Assembly (NCBI GenBank): GCA_009692395.1
Contig: SHZG01000094.1
Span: 1 to 9,043, forward strand
Length of the DNA: 9,043 bases
Source of the DNA: Methylococcales bacterium
Lineage (GTDB): Bacteria; Pseudomonadota; Gammaproteobacteria; Methylococcales; Methylomonadaceae
Direction: 5' to 3'
Notes under the pieces: generated by a model
Told to the model about the DNA's origin: nothing
Seen by the model: the letters and a program-made list of their open reading frames with translations, nothing else
Database searches by the model: none
Position numbers and translations under genes: made by a program
Shown: positions 6,165-9,043 of the stretch, piece by piece
Position numbering within the stretch: the stretch's first letter is position 1
Layout: each line of letters starts with the position of its first letter

Positions 6165-7652
6165 ATGCACGCTGAATCCTGTACTTACGTTATCTTTGGT
6201 GCGACGGGTAATCTGTCGCGTATTAAATTAATGCCCGCGCTGTATCATCTTGATGTAGCAAATCGGTTGCCCAAAGGCACAAAAATCCTCGCCATCGGTC
6301 GTAGACCGTGGGATCAACAATATTGGTTATCTGAAGTCAGAGACATGATTCAGGCGAAAGCCAAAGAAGCCATTGATGAAGCAGTATTCCAGCGTTTTTG
6401 TGAACGTCTGTATTATCATCAAGGCGACATTCAGCACGAACAATGCTACAACGAACTCGCGACTGTTCTTAACGATAAAGCCAATAAATTCCCCAAAAAT
6501 ATCGCCTTTTACTTATCCATTAGCCCCTCAGATTTTGGCAAAGTCATGGAAATGTTGAGCAATCAACATTTATTTGATGAAGACGCTGGCTGGCGACGGG
6601 TGATTATTGAAAAACCGTTCGGCTACGATTTAGACAGCGCACAAGCCTTACAAAAACGCATTGCTCACTATCTGACCGAAGCACAAATTTACCGTATCGA
6701 CCATTATCTGGGTAAAGGTATGGTGCAGAACGTGCTGGTATTCCGCTTTGCCAACGTCATGTTAGAACCGCTGTGGAATCGTAATTATATTGACCACATT
6801 CAAATCACCCACTCGGAAGAACTGGGCATTGACAGTCGCGGCGAGTATTACAACAGCTCAGGCGCGATGCGCGATATGTTGCAAAGTCATTTATTGCAGC
6901 TGTTGACGCTAGTAACAATGGAGCCGCCCGTCTCAATGGAAGCCGAAGCCCTGCGTGATGAAAAAGTCAAAGTCTTAAAGTCTATCCGCCCTATTCCCAA
7001 AGAAGCGGTACACGGTCATGCGTTTCGTGGTCAATATGCCAAAGGGCATATCAAAGGCGAAAAGGTCAACGGCTATTTGCAGGAAGACAACATTCCCGCC
7101 AACAGCGTGACTGAAACCTACGCCTCCATGAAACTCTACATTGATAACTGGCGGTGGCGCGGTGTGCCGATGTATTTACGTACAGGTAAACGCATGGCAA
7201 AAGCCCAATCTATTATTTCCATCTGTTTCCGTCATCCGCCGTTGCAATTTTTCCGCGATACCCACGTTCAGTGCATGAATCCTAACTGGGTGATATTAGG
7301 CATTCAACCTGAAGAATGTATTCGTATTGAAATGACCGTCAAAGAACCTGGCTTAGAAATGCGTACTCGTTCCAGTAGCTTAGATGCCAGTTTCCGTAAT
7401 GAAGATGAACAAGCCATTGATGCTTACGAAGACCTATTATTAGACGTGCTTAAAGGCGACCGCTCACTGTTTCTACGCTTTGATGAAGTGGAATATGCGT
7501 GGCGCATTGTTGACCCTATTCTGCAAACATGGGCAATGGAACGCGACTACATCGCTACCTACCCCGCAGGATCATGGGGGCCAGAAGACAGTCGATTATT
7601 TGATAAAGAAGCCCAATATTGGCGCACTAACTTAACCCCTGAGAATAAATAA
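6165..7652 (+). CDS. zwf: Glucose-6-phosphate 1-dehydrogenase
   Basis: Cytosolic enzyme oxidising glucose-6-phosphate to 6-phosphogluconolactone with NAD(P)+, first step of the oxidative pentose-phosphate and Entner-Doudoroff routes. The 495-residue product is of normal length. It has a Rossmann nucleotide loop VIFGATGNL (9-17), Lys21, EKPFG (149-153), the active-site RIDHYLGK (177-184), catalytic His242 with Asp237 in RDMLQSH, Glu218, RDEKVKVL (264-271), TETYASMKLYIDNWRW (316-331) and LRTGKR (338-343). Several normally strong positions differ: GATGDL reads GATGNL; the usual Glu after DHYLGK is Gly185; YYD reads YYN (Asn230); QNH reads QSH; and the second lysine after TGK appears as Lys346-Ala347, one position early. 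The main catalytic residues remain, so activity is likely but cofactor choice may differ. There is no clear ribosome binding site. It directly abuts pgl. Confidence 0.95.
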   Translation: MHAESCTYVIFGATGNLSRIKLMPALYHLDVANRLPKGTKILAIGRRPWDQQYWLSEVRDMIQAKAKEAIDEAVFQRFCERLYYHQGDIQHEQCYNELATVLNDKANKFPKNIAFYLSISPSDFGKVMEMLSNQHLFDEDAGWRRVIIEKPFGYDLDSAQALQKRIAHYLTEAQIYRIDHYLGKGMVQNVLVFRFANVMLEPLWNRNYIDHIQITHSEELGIDSRGEYYNSSGAMRDMLQSHLLQLLTLVTMEPPVSMEAEALRDEKVKVLKSIRPIPKEAVHGHAFRGQYAKGHIKGEKVNGYLQEDNIPANSVTETYASMKLYIDNWRWRGVPMYLRTGKRMAKAQSIISICFRHPPLQFFRDTHVQCMNPNWVILGIQPEECIRIEMTVKEPGLEMRTRSSSLDASFRNEDEQAIDAYEDLLLDVLKGDRSLFLRFDEVEYAWRIVDPILQTWAMERDYIATYPAGSWGPEDSRLFDKEAQYWRTNLTPENK

Positions 7653-8339
7653 ATGCAGAAATCTATTCACTGGCATCGTTTTGATACCGCAGATCAAGTC
7701 GCAGCGGAGGCGTATCAACAAATTATTGACGCAGCACATCTTGCCATCGCTGATCACGGCACCTTTAAACTGGTGTTAGCAGGTGGCACAACCCCTGAAA
7801 AAGTTTATCGCTTACTTGCCGATGCAAATGCCGATTGGGCAAACTGGATTATTTATTACGGTGATGAACGCTGTTTACCCGTCGGACATCCTGACAGAAA
7901 CAACGTATTGGCTGAACAAGCGTTTTTGAATAAAGTCTCCATTCCAAGTGAACAGATTTTTACCATTCCTGCCGAATCCGACCCTGTCACAGCGGCGAAA
8001 GACTATCAACCCATCATTGCCAATGCCTTACCGTTTGATATGGTGTTATTAGGTCTGGGTGAAGACGGACATACCGCCAGTTTATTCCCGCATCATGTTC
8101 ATAATGAAGATGATTTGACGCATCCTGTGTTCAACTCACCTAAACCGCCGTCTGAGCGCGTGTCAGTGAGTGCCAAGGCCTTAAGCGATACCACGCATTT
8201 ATTGTTTTTAGTGACGGGCGAAAACAAGCAAGACATCGTAAAAGCGTGGCGTGCAGGTGCAGATTTACCGATTGCGACCATAGAACCTGACAACGCGATT
8301 GATGTGTATATTGATAGCGCGGCAGATAACGCTGAGTAG
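7653..8339 (+). CDS. pgl: 6-phosphogluconolactonase
   Basis: Hydrolyses 6-phosphogluconolactone, the product of Zwf, to 6-phosphogluconate in the cytosol. The 228-residue product is of the DevB/NagB-like type, not the beta-propeller YbhE type. Family blocks are visible: LVLAGGTTPEKVYRLL (40-55, phosphate-binding loop), IIYYGDERCLPVGHPDRNN (66-84), FDMVLLGLGEDGHTASLFP (128-146) with the expected acid and histidine of GEDGH, and SERVSVSAKALSDTTHLLFL near 167-186. Its ATG follows the zwf TAA with no bases between, so translation is almost certainly coupled, and the two consecutive enzymes are made together. A strong terminator begins 33 bases after the stop. It appears intact. Confidence 0.95.
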   Translation: MQKSIHWHRFDTADQVAAEAYQQIIDAAHLAIADHGTFKLVLAGGTTPEKVYRLLADANADWANWIIYYGDERCLPVGHPDRNNVLAEQAFLNKVSIPSEQIFTIPAESDPVTAAKDYQPIIANALPFDMVLLGLGEDGHTASLFPHHVHNEDDLTHPVFNSPKPPSERVSVSAKALSDTTHLLFLVTGENKQDIVKAWRAGADLPIATIEPDNAIDVYIDSAADNAE

Positions 8340-8371
8340 TTTCGCTGATAGTGACTAACCGCGTTAAAAAT

Positions 8372-8409
8372 AAAAAAGCCTCGATTGTTGTTAGCAATCG
8401 GGGCTTTTT
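8372..8409 (+). terminator. Intrinsic terminator of zwf-pgl
   Basis: A 15-bp stem pairs AAAAAGCCTCGATTG (8373-8387) with CAATCGGGGCTTTTT (8395-8409), with one T-G wobble and a 7-base loop. The right arm ends in five Ts; the left arm has a run of As, so the hairpin could also terminate minus-strand transcripts. It lies 33 bases after the pgl stop. Confidence 0.92.
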
Positions 8410-8410
8410 G

Positions 8411-8598
8411 TTAAGTAACTGACGTTACGCATGAAAGAGCCATAGTCCACGAAAAGCACGAAAGACACGAAAAAATCAACTCTAATAATTTGTCTTATCA
8501 CACGTTAAGTCATACATTTTATGATTTTTTAGTCTTTTTCGTGCTTTTTGTGTCTTTCGTGGACAAAAATTTTCTTATGCGTAACATCAATTAAGTAA
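8411..8598. mobile_element. MITE-like inverted-repeat element with 8-bp target duplication
   Basis: The putative element is 8419-8590 (172 bp), flanked by identical TTAAGTAA octamers (8411-8418 and 8591-8598) that look like a target-site duplication. Its ends, CTGACGTTACGCAT and the complement of the right end, TTGATGTTACGCAT, match at 12 of 14 positions. Further in, each arm carries GTCCACGAAA and then three tandem 9-mers of the form CACGAAARR (8448-8474; complement of 8535-8561), so the arms can pair into a long imperfect hairpin around an AT-rich centre. It has no open reading frame of note. It is non-autonomous; the mobilising transposase is unknown. Its ends do not resemble the IS1-like end at 8639. 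Confidence 0.7.
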
Positions 8599-8606
8599 TT
8601 CAACAC

Positions 8607-8638
8607 AGGAAGCATTATTGATGAACATTAAACTAATT
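8607..8638 (+). pseudogene. Ribosome binding site and first six codons of a gene cut by IS1
   Basis: AGGA (8607-8610) precedes ATG at 8621 by 10 bases, and the frame reads MNIKLI before meeting the apparent IS1 end at 8639. Continuing into the IS gives only eight more codons and a stop. The layout (pgl terminator, short gap, ribosome binding site, ATG) suggests a real gene whose remainder lies beyond the IS, outside the window. Its identity cannot be told from six residues. The case is circumstantial; a chance ATG is possible. Confidence 0.4.
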
Positions 8639-9043
8639 GGTAGTGGGTTAAATCTGTACTTATGAATAAATATCGCGCCCGAATTCGACCTTGTTGATAA
8701 GCAAACCGATGACGGTGTCGTGCATTAACTCTAGTTTTGAGAAGCAAATGGTCTTGCGATTGAGTCGTTTGATCCATGTCCGAAAGTTCAGGTTTTGACG
8801 TTCTATTTTCTGCGTATTGCGCTTACCAATCTCATGCTTATCAGCCTCAAGGTGACGCTGATAAGCACCCCAATCTTCTGTGTTAGAAGCAGGTAATATT
8901 AAAGGGGGCAAGCAAGGTTTTAAGTTGCTTGAATACGTCATCCTTGCGTTTACCAAATACATAAGCGAGTACGGTGTTAGTGGTATGGTCAACGGCGTGC
9001 CACAGCCAGCGTTGGTTGGATTTATTGCCTACATAAGACCACT
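8639..9043 (-). mobile_element. IS1-family insertion sequence, 3' part (runs off window)
   Basis: The IS1-type transposase frame ends at 8660 on the minus strand, and 21 bases beyond it lies GGTAGTGGGTTAAATCTG (8639-8656), which resembles the GGT-starting terminal repeats of IS1-family elements. I therefore place the element end at 8639. The bases just outside (about 8630-8638) would be one copy of the 8-9 bp target duplication; the other copy is out of view. Confidence 0.7.
8660..9043 (-). pseudogene. IS1-family transposase, frameshifted and partial
   Basis: This is the C-terminal catalytic part of an InsB-like transposase; the N-terminal part is outside the window. From the right edge one frame reads WSYVGNKSNQRWLWHAVDH, then LAYVFGKRKDDVFKQL and LLAPFNITCF, before TAA at 8885-8883. 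The protein then continues in another frame: TEDWGAYQRH, HEIGKRNTQKIERQNLNFR, FSKLELMHDTVIG, to TAA at 8660. The join reads TTC-TAAC-ACA where TTC-TAC-ACA (Phe-Tyr-Thr) is expected, so one extra A (a T in the TT pair at 8883-8884 on the plus strand) explains the break. The Asp of TEDW and Glu of KIER correspond to catalytic positions of IS1 transposases; the first Asp would lie just outside the window. This is not the programmed insA/insB frameshift site, which is far upstream. Confidence 0.85.

Noticed and set aside
8099..8397. Minus-strand frames of 64 and 85 codons over pgl
   Set aside because: They overlap a clear pgl and its terminator in other frames, with no supporting features.
8448..8561. 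CRISPR-like array from the repeated CACGAAA units
   Set aside because: The 9-mers are tandem with no spacers and lie in opposite orientation in the two arms, which fits an inverted-repeat element.

Overview
The window looks like an ordinary chromosomal segment from an AT-leaning gammaproteobacterium that is being worn by mobile DNA. A sulfur-oxidiser of the Thiotrichales/Beggiatoa type is my best guess. That guess rests on the PhoB/PhoR and FdxA types, the zwf-pgl pair, and a short GTAGGTTGGGTTA palindromic repeat of a kind I associate with such genomes. It is inference; no marker gene here settles taxonomy.

Layout, left to right. (1) The 3' end of an IS630-family transposase (3-131) enters from the left edge. 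(2) pgi, glucose-6-phosphate isomerase, lies on the minus strand (223-1860). (3) Divergent from it are a small putative lipoprotein (2037-2375) and, 31 bp further on, a GT2-like glycosyltransferase gene (2407-3468) broken by one in-frame TAG. (4) Tail to tail with that gene, sharing its stop region, is the minus-strand phosphate two-component pair phoB (4742-5434) then phoR (3465-4736). (5) Divergent from phoB is fdxA, a seven-iron ferredoxin (5679-6002). (6) A nested 81-bp palindromic repeat (6047-6127) precedes zwf-pgl (6165-8339), the first two steps of the oxidative pentose-phosphate/Entner-Doudoroff route, which closes with a strong hairpin terminator (8372-8409). (7) The right end holds a MITE-like inverted-repeat element with a perfect 8-bp flanking direct repeat, then a ribosome binding site and start codon that run only six codons before the end of an IS1-family element. 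The IS1 transposase has a one-base frameshift and runs off the right edge.

Functional picture. Pgi, Zwf and Pgl all act at the glucose-6-phosphate node: Pgi interconverts it with fructose-6-phosphate, while Zwf and Pgl oxidise it to 6-phosphogluconate with reduction of NAD(P)+. PhoBR is the phosphate-starvation response and lies between them with no obvious metabolic link. I found no defence system, CRISPR array, RNA gene or new multigene system. The points worth a second look are the amber-interrupted glycosyltransferase, the MITE-like element, the gene start apparently cut by IS1, the nested palindrome, and unusual substitutions near conserved motifs of the G6PDH.
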